A stretch of 33,313 nt of DNA from JADFRG01 sp964590515 (lineage in GTDB: Bacteria > Chloroflexota > Anaerolineae > Anaerolineales > E44-bin32): positions 1 through 33,313 of the forward strand of contig CAZPZD010000026.1 of the NCBI GenBank assembly GCA_964590515.1, in the 5' to 3' direction. Under the pieces are notes generated by a model that saw only the letters and a program-made list of their open reading frames with translations, did no database searches and was not told the DNA's origin. This document shows positions 15,569 to 23,481 of the stretch, piece by piece (the stretch's first letter is position 1; each line of letters begins with the position of its first letter). The position numbers and the translations under genes are program-made.

Positions 15569-16207
15569 GTGAGCGAAATTTCCTCCACGACCGAAATCCC
15601 CATCCCTGAAGAGCTGGCGGCCCAAATCGCCATCACCAGCCTGGACAAAATCTATAACTGGAGCCGTCGCTCTTCCGTCTGGCCCTTGATGTTCGGGCTG
15701 GCCTGCTGCGCGATTGAAATGATCTGCACTGCCGCCAGCCGCTACGATTTATCCCGTTTCGGCATGGAAGTGTTGCGTCCCAGCCCCCGCCAGGCCGATC
15801 TCATGATCGTCTCGGGGACAGTCACCAAGAAAATGATCCCGCAGATTGTCCGGCTCTATAACCAGATGCCGGAGCCGAAATATGTATTGGCGATGGGAGC
15901 CTGCGCCTCCGGCGGCGGGCCGTTCAAAGAGGGGTACAACGTCGTGTCCGGCGTGGACAAACACGTGCCGGTAGACGTCTACATCCCCGGTTGCCCGCCC
16001 ACCCCGCAAGCACTGATCCATGGCTTGATCAAGCTGCAGGAGAAGATCGACGGGCAGTCTGTCCTCTCGGCCCGCTGGTATCAGCGCGGGGCATCCGAAG
16101 CGATCCCGGTGCCGTTGCTCGGCCCGGATCTGGTCGACCCCCGCGATTTCCCAGATTTTGCCGAGAAGCTCAAAGCCCAGCAGGAACAGGAATCCGCCCC
16201 GGCGTGA
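15569..16207 (+). CDS. nuoB: NADH-quinone oxidoreductase subunit B
   Basis: The complex I subunit that holds cluster N2, the last electron donor to quinone. The four ligands are present: C46 and C47 (LACCAIEM), C112 (GACASGGGPF) and C142 (PGCPPTP). At 212 residues it is slightly longer than usual, with an acidic C-terminal tail. The start is GTG 15569, with GGAGAGGG just upstream. It is the first gene of a plus-strand operon with nuoCD, nuoI and mrp, under its own strong promoter. nuoA, which normally precedes nuoB, is absent; the neighbour upstream is divergent sufR. Confidence 0.95.
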   Translation: MSEISSTTEIPIPEELAAQIAITSLDKIYNWSRRSSVWPLMFGLACCAIEMICTAASRYDLSRFGMEVLRPSPRQADLMIVSGTVTKKMIPQIVRLYNQMPEPKYVLAMGACASGGGPFKEGYNVVSGVDKHVPVDVYIPGCPPTPQALIHGLIKLQEKIDGQSVLSARWYQRGASEAIPVPLLGPDLVDPRDFPDFAEKLKAQQEQESAPA

Positions 16208-16241
16208 GTCAACTCCCGTCGCAGCCAGGGAGCGATCCAGC

Positions 16242-18005
16242 ATGACCGAGCAGACTGCCGGACCGACCGAGCAAACAGCACGCGAGCTCGACCCGCTCGA
16301 GCAGGCGTTTCCCGGAATCCTCAATCGCGATGAACGAGCGGGATACTCCGGGTATCTGGTCCCCCCGTCCAGGCTGCTCGAGTTCGCCACCCGGCTGCGG
16401 GACGAGCTCGGATACGAGTATCTCTCGTCGCTGACCGCGGTGGACTACCACCCGGACCCCAAGATGGAAGTCGTCTATCACGCCTACCAGATTGAAGGCG
16501 GATCGGCATTTGTCTTCAAGACTCAAGTCCCCCGCGAGGACCCGGTCGTGCCCTCTCTGGTTGAGGTGTATCCAGGGGCCGAGTTCCAAGAACGGGAGGC
16601 CTGGGATCTGTTTGGGATTCGTTTCGCCGGCCACCCCGATCTGCGTCGGATCCTGATGTGGGAGGGCTTTGAAGGCCACCCGATGCGCAAGGACTGGCGG
16701 GAGGGATATTACGAAGAGGAGATCAAGCCCTTCAAGAATCGCTGGCCGGATGGCGGAGTGCATCGGATCGAAGACAAGGTCCCCTTCCACATGAATGTCA
16801 AGTACCCGGCTGAATTCTCACCGGAGGGCTGGGTTCCGGAGGGTGATGCAGCCCTGTACGCTGGAATGGGACGGATCGACCGGAATGGCGACGGTCAGGG
16901 GATCAAGACCGACCAGATCATCGTCAACCTCGGGCCGCAACATCCCTCCACCCACGGTGTCTTTCGGATGGTCGTCACCCTCGACGGTGAGACGGTGAGC
17001 GACCTGAAACCGGTAATGGGCTACCTGCACCGCAACCATGAGCAGATCGGGGAGCGCAACACCTTCCTGATGAACATGCCCTACACCGACCGGCTGGACT
17101 ACCTCTCCTCGATGAGCAACAACTTTGGCTATGCCCTTACGGTCGAAAAGCTCATGGGGATCGAGCCGCCGGAAAGGGCCCAATACATTCGGGTGATCAT
17201 GGCCGAGCTGACCCGAATTGCGAATCACCTCTGGGCGATCGGCTTTCTGTTGAACGACTTGGGAGCCTTCTTTACTCCGGCGCTGTATGCCATCAATGAA
17301 CGCGAGCTGATTCTGGATGTCTTCGAGGCCACCGCCGGCTCGCGGATGATGTGCAACTACTTCCGCTTTGGCGGGCTGGCCCGCGATCTGCCTCCCGGAA
17401 TACCCGAGAAGATTCGGGAGCTCGCCTTTGAGCGGCTGCCTCGCCGGATCGACGAACTCGACGCGTATCTCTCGGAGAACGAGATTGTCCGCAGCCGCTG
17501 CATCGGGGTCGGAGTACTGACCCGCGAGAAAGCGGTCGCCTACTCGACGGCCGGACCGGTGCTTCGGGCCTCTGGCGTTCCGTACGACGTCCGCCGGGCC
17601 GAACCGTACGGGATTTACGACCGCTTCAACTTCGACGTCGCTGTCCGCTATGGTGGGGACGTCTATGATCGCTACCTGATCCGGGTGGACGAGATGAAGC
17701 AGAGCATCCGGATCGTGCAGCAGGCCGTGGATCAACTCCCGGAGGGTCCGATCCAGACCGGTAAGGCCCAGTATCAGGTCCGGGTTCCGGCCGGCGAGGC
17801 CTATGGCCGAGTGGAGAACCCGAAAGGCGAACTCGGTTTCTACGTGATCTCGACTGGCAAGCCCAATCCCTGGCGCTATCATATCCGGGCCCCCTCGTTC
17901 ATCAACCTGACTGCCCTGGCCGAGATGTGCAAAGGCTACAAGGTGGCCGACGTGGTGGCGATCCTGGGTTCGATCGATATCGTGCTGGGGGAGGTCGATC
18001 GCTGA
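16242..18005 (+). CDS. nuoCD: fused NADH-quinone oxidoreductase subunit C/D
   Basis: A fusion of the NuoC (about 25-190) and NuoD (about 225-587) subunits of the complex I peripheral arm. The C part has the signature EREAWDLFGIRFAGHPDLRRIL. The D part starts with NLGPQHPSTHG (H234 and H238 in the quinone-site loop), then GYLHRNHEQIGE and ends in the normal VLGEVDR. There are no NiFe-binding cysteines, so this is a quinone-type subunit and not a hydrogenase large subunit. The ATG at 16242, preceded by AGGGAG, is preferred to upstream in-frame codons that overlap nuoB. The last base of its TGA is the first base of the nuoI ATG, indicating tight coupling. Fused CD subunits are known from several phyla. 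Confidence 0.95.
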   Translation: MTEQTAGPTEQTARELDPLEQAFPGILNRDERAGYSGYLVPPSRLLEFATRLRDELGYEYLSSLTAVDYHPDPKMEVVYHAYQIEGGSAFVFKTQVPREDPVVPSLVEVYPGAEFQEREAWDLFGIRFAGHPDLRRILMWEGFEGHPMRKDWREGYYEEEIKPFKNRWPDGGVHRIEDKVPFHMNVKYPAEFSPEGWVPEGDAALYAGMGRIDRNGDGQGIKTDQIIVNLGPQHPSTHGVFRMVVTLDGETVSDLKPVMGYLHRNHEQIGERNTFLMNMPYTDRLDYLSSMSNNFGYALTVEKLMGIEPPERAQYIRVIMAELTRIANHLWAIGFLLNDLGAFFTPALYAINERELILDVFEATAGSRMMCNYFRFGGLARDLPPGIPEKIRELAFERLPRRIDELDAYLSENEIVRSRCIGVGVLTREKAVAYSTAGPVLRASGVPYDVRRAEPYGIYDRFNFDVAVRYGGDVYDRYLIRVDEMKQSIRIVQQAVDQLPEGPIQTGKAQYQVRVPAGEAYGRVENPKGELGFYVISTGKPNPWRYHIRAPSFINLTALAEMCKGYKVADVVAILGSIDIVLGEVDR

Positions 18006-18610
18006 TGTATGGGATCGGGATCCTGCGCGGTCTGGCCATCACGATGAAACATTTCATCGAGACGTACGTCGACGACCTGCGCTGGCTTGGCCGCCGCTAC
18101 TACAACCCGGAGGCGCTGCAGGTCCGGCAGGGGCCCAAGGCCCGCGGGGTGTTTACCGTTCAATATCCGGAGGAGCGGCTCATAATTCCGGAGGAGTTCC
18201 GATTCATTCCTTTCTTGATCTACGATGAATTGGAAGACGGGACAAAGAAGGACCGCTGTACTTCTTGCGGGATCTGCGCCAAGGTCTGCCCGCCGCAGTG
18301 TATCTGGATCGTGCGTTCCGATGACCCGGTCACCGGCCGCCCGATCCCCGAGCCCACCGAGTTTTACATCGATGTCGATATCTGCATGAACTGCGGACTG
18401 TGCTCCGAGTACTGTCCGTTCGAGGCGATCCGGATGGACCACGACTTCGAACTGGCCACCTATGATCGCTTTGCGGAGAATATCTACAACAAAGCCAAAC
18501 TCTCCAAACCTGCCTCTTACTATGCTTCGGTCCGCCCGCTCAACTTCGCAGTAGACGAAGCGGCGATCGCCGAAAAGGTGGCCAAGAAGGCTGCCCGCCG
18601 AGCGGACTGA
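18005..18610 (+). CDS. nuoI: NADH-quinone oxidoreductase subunit I
   Basis: A ferredoxin-like subunit carrying clusters N6a and N6b between the NADH module and NuoB. Both CxxCxxCxxxCP sets are intact: C85/C88/C91/C95 and C127/C130/C133/C137; C99 is an extra cysteine. The 201 residues include an N-terminal amphipathic stretch (LRGLAITMKHFIETYV) typical of the subunit and a Lys/Ala-rich tail. The ATG at 18005 overlaps the nuoCD stop by one base. Normally nuoH lies before nuoI; it is missing here, and mrp follows after 18 bases. Confidence 0.95.
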   Translation: MYGIGILRGLAITMKHFIETYVDDLRWLGRRYYNPEALQVRQGPKARGVFTVQYPEERLIIPEEFRFIPFLIYDELEDGTKKDRCTSCGICAKVCPPQCIWIVRSDDPVTGRPIPEPTEFYIDVDICMNCGLCSEYCPFEAIRMDHDFELATYDRFAENIYNKAKLSKPASYYASVRPLNFAVDEAAIAEKVAKKAARRAD

Positions 18611-18628
18611 TAGTTCCCTAGGTTCAAG

Positions 18629-19699
18629 TTGATAAGCGAAGCCGCAGTACTCAAGGCGCTGGGTCAGGTCCAAGAACCCGAACTGGGGAATGACCTGGTC
18701 AGCCTGGGAATGATTAAGGATCTCTCGATCCATGATGGGCGAGTGTCGTTCAGCGTTGAACTGACCACTCCGGCCTGTCCGATGCGGGACCGGATCGAGC
18801 GGGAGGCCAAAGCGGCAGTGGCGAGCCTGGAGGGGGTGTCGGAAGTCTCGCTGAAGCTAACCTCCAACGTACCCTTCGACGGCCGCTCGCGGGGCCTGAT
18901 TAATCGTCCGATCCGGAACGCCGTGGCGGTCGGCTCCGGCAAAGGTGGGGTAGGAAAGACCACGGTGGCGGTCAATCTGGCTGCCGCCCTCGCTCGGGCC
19001 GGCGCCAGAGTGGGGCTGCTGGACGCCGACATCTATGGCCCCAATGTTCCGACCATGATGGGGGTGGATCGATTGCCGCCGCCCCGGGACGGCAAGATGG
19101 CCCCGGCCGAAGCCTACGGCGTGAAGATGGTCTCGATGGCCTTCTTGGTCAAGCCTGGGCAACCCCTGATCTGGCGTGGGCCGATGCTGCACACCGCGAT
19201 CCGCCAATTCATCGCCGACGTGCAGTGGGGAGAGCTCGACTATTTGATCGTCGATTTACCGCCGGGGACCGGCGACGCCTCGCTCAGCCTCTCGCAATCC
19301 ATGCCGCTCAGCGGAGCGGTCATTGTGACCATGCCCCAAAAGGTATCGGTGGAAGACGCCGGGCGGGCGCTAGAGATGTTCCGAACGTTGAAAGTTCCAA
19401 TTCTTGGCGTCGTCGAGAACATGAGCTTCCTGAAGTTGCCGGGTGGGGAATCGCTGGATCTTTTCGGCGCAGGCGGCGGGGAAAGGCTGGCTCAAGCCGC
19501 CCAGGTGCCGTTCCTGGGTTCGATCCCGATCGACGTCCGGGTCCGCAAGGGCGGGGATGAGGGCATGCCGGTGGTGATCTCGGCCCCGGATTCGGAAGTC
19601 GGGCGGGCGCTGACCTCGATCGCCGAGCAGGTCGCGGCCCGGATCAGCGTCCAGGCCCGCACGGTGTCGAACGTCATCCCCATCGAAATGATCGACTAG
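18629..19699 (+). CDS. mrp: Mrp/ApbC-family P-loop ATPase, without the CxxC motif
   Basis: Mrp/ApbC/Nbp35 proteins are Fe-S cluster carriers. The 356-residue product has an N-terminal MIP18 (DUF59) domain (about 3-80, with TTPACP), then the deviant Walker A GKGGVGKTT (104-112), DADIYGPN, and DLPPGTGDA. After ENMSF, where most family members have CPxCG, this protein reads LKLPGGE, so the cluster-bridging CxxC is absent. I recall that actinobacterial Mrp proteins also lack it, so this may be a lineage type and not a defect. The start is TTG 18629, with a weak ribosome site. It closes the nuoB-nuoCD-nuoI operon; the related Ind1 helps assemble mitochondrial complex I, which makes the linkage suggestive. 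Confidence 0.92.
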   Translation: MISEAAVLKALGQVQEPELGNDLVSLGMIKDLSIHDGRVSFSVELTTPACPMRDRIEREAKAAVASLEGVSEVSLKLTSNVPFDGRSRGLINRPIRNAVAVGSGKGGVGKTTVAVNLAAALARAGARVGLLDADIYGPNVPTMMGVDRLPPPRDGKMAPAEAYGVKMVSMAFLVKPGQPLIWRGPMLHTAIRQFIADVQWGELDYLIVDLPPGTGDASLSLSQSMPLSGAVIVTMPQKVSVEDAGRALEMFRTLKVPILGVVENMSFLKLPGGESLDLFGAGGGERLAQAAQVPFLGSIPIDVRVRKGGDEGMPVVISAPDSEVGRALTSIAEQVAARISVQARTVSNVIPIEMID

Positions 19700-19706
19700 C
19701 TCGGCC

Positions 19707-19806
19707 NNNNNNNNNNNNNNNNNNNNNNNNNNNNNNNNNNNNNNNNNNNNNNNNNNNNNNNNNNNNNNNNNNNNNNNNNNNNNNNNNNNNNNNNNNNNNN
19801 NNNNNN
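19707..19806. other. assembly gap (100 N)
   Basis: Exactly 100 undetermined bases lie 7 bases after the mrp stop. The amount of missing sequence is unknown, so the apparent neighbourhood of mrp and ricT is not certain. Confidence 0.98.
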
Positions 19807-19841
19807 CGGCCCGCGGGCCCCTTCTCGGTCCCCGGGGCGGA

Positions 19842-19850
19842 TGCTATACT
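19842..19850 (+). promoter_or_regulatory. extended -10 promoter of ricT
   Basis: TGC directly before TATACT (19845-19850), ending 9 bases before the ATG at 19860, so the mRNA would be leaderless or nearly so. No convincing -35 is seen. Confidence 0.55.
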
Positions 19851-19859
19851 CTGCCGATC

Positions 19860-20777
19860 ATGGACCTCTCCACGGTAGAACGAGCCACCCCAGGCGCGGT
19901 GGCCATCCGGTTTCAACCCCTCGGCAAGATCTATCACTTTGAAGCAGGCGGGCTCGCCGATCTCCGACCGGGCGACTTCGTCTTGGTCTCCACCACCCGC
20001 GGTCGGGAGATGGGGGAAGTCGTCACCTTCGTCAGCCGCTCCAAGGCCGGTGGAGGGCTCAAGCCGATCGAGCGGCGGGCCACGGCCCAAGAGCTGGTCG
20101 AGCGGCGAATGTGGCAGCGCAAGGAATTGGAAGCGATGATCGACTGCCGGGCCAAGGCGTCCGAATTCGGCCTGGAAGGGGTGAAGATCGCCAAGGCCGA
20201 ATTCTCCTACGATGGATCTCGGCTGACCTACCTGTACAACTACGAGTCCGAAGAGAAACTGGACCTTAAACCGCTGAGGGACGCGCTCCAGGAGGCCCAC
20301 CCAAACTCACGGATCGATTTCCGCCAGATCGGGCCGCGAGACGTGGCGAAGATCATCGGCGGCATGGGCGCCTGCGGTCTGGAGACGCGCTGCTGCTCGA
20401 TGTTCTTGACCGAGTTCAGCCCAATCTCGATCAAGATGGCGAAAGCCCAGGGAATCTCGCTCAGTCCGCAAGAGATCACCGGCATGTGCGGCCGGCTGCG
20501 CTGCTGTCTGGTCTACGAATACGAGGAGTACGTAAAAGCTCGCAAAGAGCTGCCGCGAGTCAAGAAGCGGGTCATGACCCCCCTGGGTGAGGGTAGGGTG
20601 GTGGAGGTGCTGCCACTCAAAATGGCCGTGATCGTGCTGCTAGAGTCGGACGAGCGGCGGGTCGAGTTCCTGAAACACGAGATCGAGCCCTACGACGAGC
20701 TGAAGGCGCTCGAAAACAAGGCGAACGGCCCCTGCGAACGGCACCAAGGCGGAGGCTGCAACTGCGGTAAGGGCTAA
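19860..20777 (+). CDS. ricT: PSP1-domain protein of the RicT/YaaT family
   Basis: In Bacillus, RicT (YaaT) acts with RicA and RicF in a complex that carries [4Fe-4S] clusters and stimulates RNase Y-dependent mRNA processing. This 305-residue protein shows the PSP1 domain (about 10-150), followed by the cysteine-rich core GACGLETRCCSMF (C172, C178, C179) and GMCGRLRCCLVYEYEEY (C210, C215, C216), and a C-terminal tail with further cysteines (GGGCNCGKG). The ATG at 19860 is the only start compatible with the promoter nearby. It lies beyond gap 2 from mrp. RicA and RicF are not in view, so the role here is inferred from the family. Confidence 0.88.
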   Translation: MDLSTVERATPGAVAIRFQPLGKIYHFEAGGLADLRPGDFVLVSTTRGREMGEVVTFVSRSKAGGGLKPIERRATAQELVERRMWQRKELEAMIDCRAKASEFGLEGVKIAKAEFSYDGSRLTYLYNYESEEKLDLKPLRDALQEAHPNSRIDFRQIGPRDVAKIIGGMGACGLETRCCSMFLTEFSPISIKMAKAQGISLSPQEITGMCGRLRCCLVYEYEEYVKARKELPRVKKRVMTPLGEGRVVEVLPLKMAVIVLLESDERRVEFLKHEIEPYDELKALENKANGPCERHQGGGCNCGKG

Positions 20778-20806
20778 AGGTCTAGACCCATCGGTCCCAG
20801 TTCCCA

Positions 20807-20844
20807 TTGACGGGAGCCCACTCCAGGCCAATACTATGGCCTGG
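20807..20844 (+). promoter_or_regulatory. promoter with palindrome around the -10, upstream of the BtuF-like gene
   Basis: TTGACG (20807-20812), a 17-bp spacer and AATACT (20830-20835). The -10 is embedded in a perfect 8-bp inverted repeat, CCAGGCCA (20823-20830) and TGGCCTGG (20837-20844), spaced by ATACTA. Its placement is that of a repressor operator. Confidence 0.6.
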
Positions 20845-20863
20845 TTTGCTTGTTGGAGTGACC

Positions 20864-21754
20864 ATGGACCCTCTGGACAACGAATCCGTTCTTCTGGCGT
20901 TCGACCAACCGCCTCGCCGGGTGGTCAGCCTGATCCCCTCCATGACGGAGAGCCTCTACGACATGGGCGTCGGGGACCGGCTGGTCGGAATCACCGATTT
21001 CTGTCAGCCAAAGAACGGAACCGGAGCCTTACTCACCCGAGTCGGGGGTACCCGCTCGCCCGACCTCGAGGTCGTTCGGCGGCTCGCCCCCGACCTGGTA
21101 ATCGCCAACCAGGAAGAGAACAGCCGGGATGCGGTCGAGGGCCTCGGGCAGGTCGGCATGACGATTTGGCTGACCTTTCCAAAAAGCACTCTAGATGCCC
21201 TGAACCTGCTGTGGACCCTGGTCAAGTTATTCAGGCTCGGGGAGCAGGCCGCCCGAGTCGAGACGATGGCCCGCACTCTGGATTGGACCGATCGGGCGAC
21301 GACCGGCCGGCTCGCCATCCCGACCTTCTGTCCGATCTGGCAGGGGGAGAAAACCGACCAGGGGCCGTGGTTCATGACCTTCAATTACCAGACCTATGCC
21401 CATGACGTGCTCGCCAAGTCCGGCGGGATGAACGTATTCGCCGGCCGGATGCGGCGCTATCCACTAGAGGCCGATCTCGGGCTCGGGGAGGCCGAAGCGT
21501 CCGGCGAGCGTGACATCCGCTACCCGCGGGTTACCTTGGAGGAAGTCCGCAACTCCGCCCCGGACGTCATCTTGCTCCCCAGCGAGCCCTTTGCCTTCGA
21601 TGAAAACCACAAGGTTCTGATCGAGGGCTGGCTCGCCGACACTCCGGCGGTGCAGGCGGGTCGAGTCCACCTGATCGATGGCAGCCTGATCACCTGGCAT
21701 GGCACTCGGATGGGCAAGGCGCTCTCCGAATTGCCGGTGTTTTTCCACCGCTAA
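20864..21754 (+). CDS. BtuF/TroA-type helical-backbone binding protein, no signal peptide
   Basis: A 296-residue member of the periplasmic-binding-protein superfamily of BtuF and FhuD. Lobe 1 begins with RRVVSLIPSMTESLYDMGVGDRLVGIT and contains RVGGTRSPDLEVVRRLAPDLVIAN; a long central helix follows, and the second lobe holds PDVILLPSEPF and ends with DGSLITWHGTR. Relatives bind cobalamin or siderophores for ABC import. Here there is no signal peptide or lipobox at either the ATG 20864 (with GGAGTG upstream) or earlier in the frame, and no permease or ATPase gene is next to it, so it may act in the cytoplasm. The ligand is unknown. Confidence 0.82.
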   Translation: MDPLDNESVLLAFDQPPRRVVSLIPSMTESLYDMGVGDRLVGITDFCQPKNGTGALLTRVGGTRSPDLEVVRRLAPDLVIANQEENSRDAVEGLGQVGMTIWLTFPKSTLDALNLLWTLVKLFRLGEQAARVETMARTLDWTDRATTGRLAIPTFCPIWQGEKTDQGPWFMTFNYQTYAHDVLAKSGGMNVFAGRMRRYPLEADLGLGEAEASGERDIRYPRVTLEEVRNSAPDVILLPSEPFAFDENHKVLIEGWLADTPAVQAGRVHLIDGSLITWHGTRMGKALSELPVFFHR

Positions 21755-21760
21755 CTCGCC

Positions 21761-21789
21761 TTGACGGGGCGGGCCCCTCTCCCTACAAT
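21761..21789 (+). promoter_or_regulatory. promoter of the 21799 gene
   Basis: TTGACG (21761-21766), a 17-bp spacer and TACAAT (21784-21789), ending 9 bases before the ATG. It implies a leaderless or nearly leaderless mRNA. Confidence 0.75.
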
Positions 21790-21798
21790 CTAGTAACT

Positions 21799-22080
21799 AT
21801 GATTCGCGGGATAAGGACCATCATCCTGAGTGTGTTGGTGTCCGGCGGGATCGGCGCGGTGTTTGGCGTGTTGGTCGGCGCGTTGATCGGCGATCGGCCC
21901 TTTGGCGGTATCGTCTCCGCCGTCTCCAGTGGCAACCTGCTCGAGGCCCTGACCGATCCGTCCCTGATCGCCACCGCGCTCTTGGCGTTCTTGGGTGCTA
22001 ATTTCGGCCTGGCGCTGGCCTACGGTTTCCTCCCGGAGAGCGAGGCGGACGAGCCGAGCGGCCGAACAGAAGCCGCTTGA
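21799..22080 (+). CDS. small glycine-rich membrane protein, unknown function
   Basis: A 93-residue protein with two predicted membrane helices: residues 7-29 (rich in Gly, Val and Leu, GxxxG-like spacing) and 54-77, joined by a short polar loop (DRPFGG, SSGNLLEAL). It ends in an acidic hydrophilic tail. No family was recognised. It has its own consensus promoter and a strong terminator right behind it, so it forms a single-gene transcription unit, which supports it being a real gene. Confidence 0.75.
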   Translation: MIRGIRTIILSVLVSGGIGAVFGVLVGALIGDRPFGGIVSAVSSGNLLEALTDPSLIATALLAFLGANFGLALAYGFLPESEADEPSGRTEAA

Positions 22081-22099
22081 ACTATCCGTGACAATGGAA

Positions 22100-22128
22100 G
22101 GGGGCGGGCCGGCGGGCCGCCCCCTTTT
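22100..22128 (+). terminator. intrinsic terminator
   Basis: GGGGGCGG (22100-22107) pairs perfectly with CCGCCCCC (22117-22124), followed by TTTT (22125-22128). It lies 20 bases after the small membrane-protein gene. The bases from 22129 to 22191 show nothing further. Confidence 0.85.
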
Positions 22129-22191
22129 CGCGTCAGCCGCTCGACAGCCAGTTCGGTGTGGCCGCGGCGACACTCCATGTGGAATTGGCTG

Positions 22192-23379
22192 TTATGACTC
22201 CCGTGCTCCCAAGGTAATCAGGCCGCGCTTCAATAGATAGGCGATGGCAACCCCAACAATCATCCCAATCAGGTATCCGTAGGGAAGTCCAACCGCAATC
22301 AGACCCACCAACAGAACAACAGTCAGCTCGCTCTTGGAAGCTGACAAGTCTCGCACAAGCAGCATAAGCGCCAGACCTTCAAACAACAGAATGACGCCCA
22401 GGATGGGCAACGGGAAGACGCCAACGACTGCATTGAATCCCCGACCGAACAGCAGCCCGAAGATCACGTAGAGTGCGCCCTCGATGATGACCGAACCCCC
22501 GGTGCGTGCGCCAAAGGCATAATGCCCCGCCACCCCTCCAGATCCGTGACAGGTGGGAACGCCGCCAAGGAATGGATTTGCAAGATTCATAAGTGCGTAG
22601 GTAAGACTGATTTGCCGTATTGTGAGGGGACGACTGGGGAAATAGTCTTCAGCGATCTGTCGGGTGGCAAGGATGGAGTTGCCCAATGACAAAGGGATTT
22701 GCGGCAATGCCAGCAGGAAAAACCCGGTGAGAATATCCTGCCATTCCGGAATGTGGACCCTCGGCAAGCTGAAGCCAATTCCTTGAACTATTGTTGCGGC
22801 TTGAAGTTTGAAGGCAAAGGCATAGACGAAACCAACCACAACCAGAAAGAGTGCAGCGGGGTACTTTCTGTTTCCAAGGAAGATTACGGCAAGAATGAAT
22901 GCAACAATTGTCGCCCAATAACCCGAACCGCCGTCGGATTGCACATACTCCTTCAGTGCAAGAGTGGCGAGTTGCAGGCCAAGGCCAAACTGAATGCCGC
23001 GTACAACGCTCTTAGGCACAATTCGCGCCAACAAGTCAATGAGCCCTGAAACCGACAAGATCAACATGGTTGCGCCGATGGCAAGCCCGGCACCGTAAAG
23101 GACCGGCCCCCCAACTTTTTGGGCGATCACAATTGCCGCCATTGCTTTGAGCGGTTGGACAGGCATAGGTATTCTGTAGCGAAGGCCGGTCAGGATTTGC
23201 ATGAGGCCGAACATGACCAAAACACTTGTCCCGTCGAGATTTGCGGCCAGAGTAATGCCGACGATGAGAGGCAGGTCTGTACCTATGTCGCCAAAGGCAC
23301 CTGCCAATTCGTTGCGGTCAAATCGGATGGGGGGTAGGCCCGGCTGAGCGATGCCGAGGGAGGTCCTGACTTGCTCCAT
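22192..23379 (-). CDS. MOT1-type (SulP-related) molybdate/sulfate permease
   Basis: A 395-residue integral membrane protein with about ten hydrophobic helices. The MOT1 family marks are visible: NELAGAFGDIGTDLPLIVG near the start, MPVQPLKAMAA, LPQIPLSLGNSI, and CHGSGGVAGHYAFGARTGG. Family members import molybdate or related oxyanions. The gene is poorer in G+C than its neighbours: hand-counted 60-base lines gave 53, 40 and 58%, against 65 and 63% in flanking genes, suggesting acquisition by transfer. It is divergent from selD. A TACAAT lies 9 bases before the ATG at 23379, and no ribosome site is seen. The substrate is inferred, and an oxyanion such as selenite or sulfate cannot be excluded. 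Confidence 0.85.
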   Translation of the reverse strand: MEQVRTSLGIAQPGLPPIRFDRNELAGAFGDIGTDLPLIVGITLAANLDGTSVLVMFGLMQILTGLRYRIPMPVQPLKAMAAIVIAQKVGGPVLYGAGLAIGATMLILSVSGLIDLLARIVPKSVVRGIQFGLGLQLATLALKEYVQSDGGSGYWATIVAFILAVIFLGNRKYPAALFLVVVGFVYAFAFKLQAATIVQGIGFSLPRVHIPEWQDILTGFFLLALPQIPLSLGNSILATRQIAEDYFPSRPLTIRQISLTYALMNLANPFLGGVPTCHGSGGVAGHYAFGARTGGSVIIEGALYVIFGLLFGRGFNAVVGVFPLPILGVILLFEGLALMLLVRDLSASKSELTVVLLVGLIAVGLPYGYLIGMIVGVAIAYLLKRGLITLGARES

Positions 23380-23388
23380 GCAGCGGTG

Positions 23389-23394
23389 ATTGTA
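23389..23394 (-). promoter_or_regulatory. -10 element of the MOT1-type gene
   Basis: TACAAT on the minus strand, ending 9 bases before the ATG. The hexamer 17 bases upstream is TTGTAG, a weak -35. Confidence 0.45.
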
Positions 23395-23428
23395 AGTCAG
23401 CGCCGCGTGCGCTACAACGGCAGGCTGG

Positions 23429-23458
23429 TTGGCACGCTTCGAATGGGCGCTTTACAAT
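23429..23458 (+). promoter_or_regulatory. promoter of selD
   Basis: TTGGCA (23429-23434), an 18-bp spacer and TACAAT (23453-23458). The RNA start is near 23465, 17 bases before the ATG. Confidence 0.65.
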
Positions 23459-23481
23459 CTCTGGGTCCGAAGAGGTGTGAG

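Noticed and set aside
14858..15625. Minus-strand frame of 255 codons overlapping sufR
   Set aside because: Shifted-frame shadow of sufR that also crosses the divergent promoter region and the nuoB start.
16818..17882. Minus-strand open frame (354 codons) opposite nuoCD
   Set aside because: Mirror of a well-conserved gene; no ribosome site or promoter, and low-complexity composition.
16242..18610. Membrane-bound NiFe hydrogenase instead of complex I
   Set aside because: The NuoD part lacks the nickel-binding cysteine pairs and has the quinone-site HPSTHG loop.
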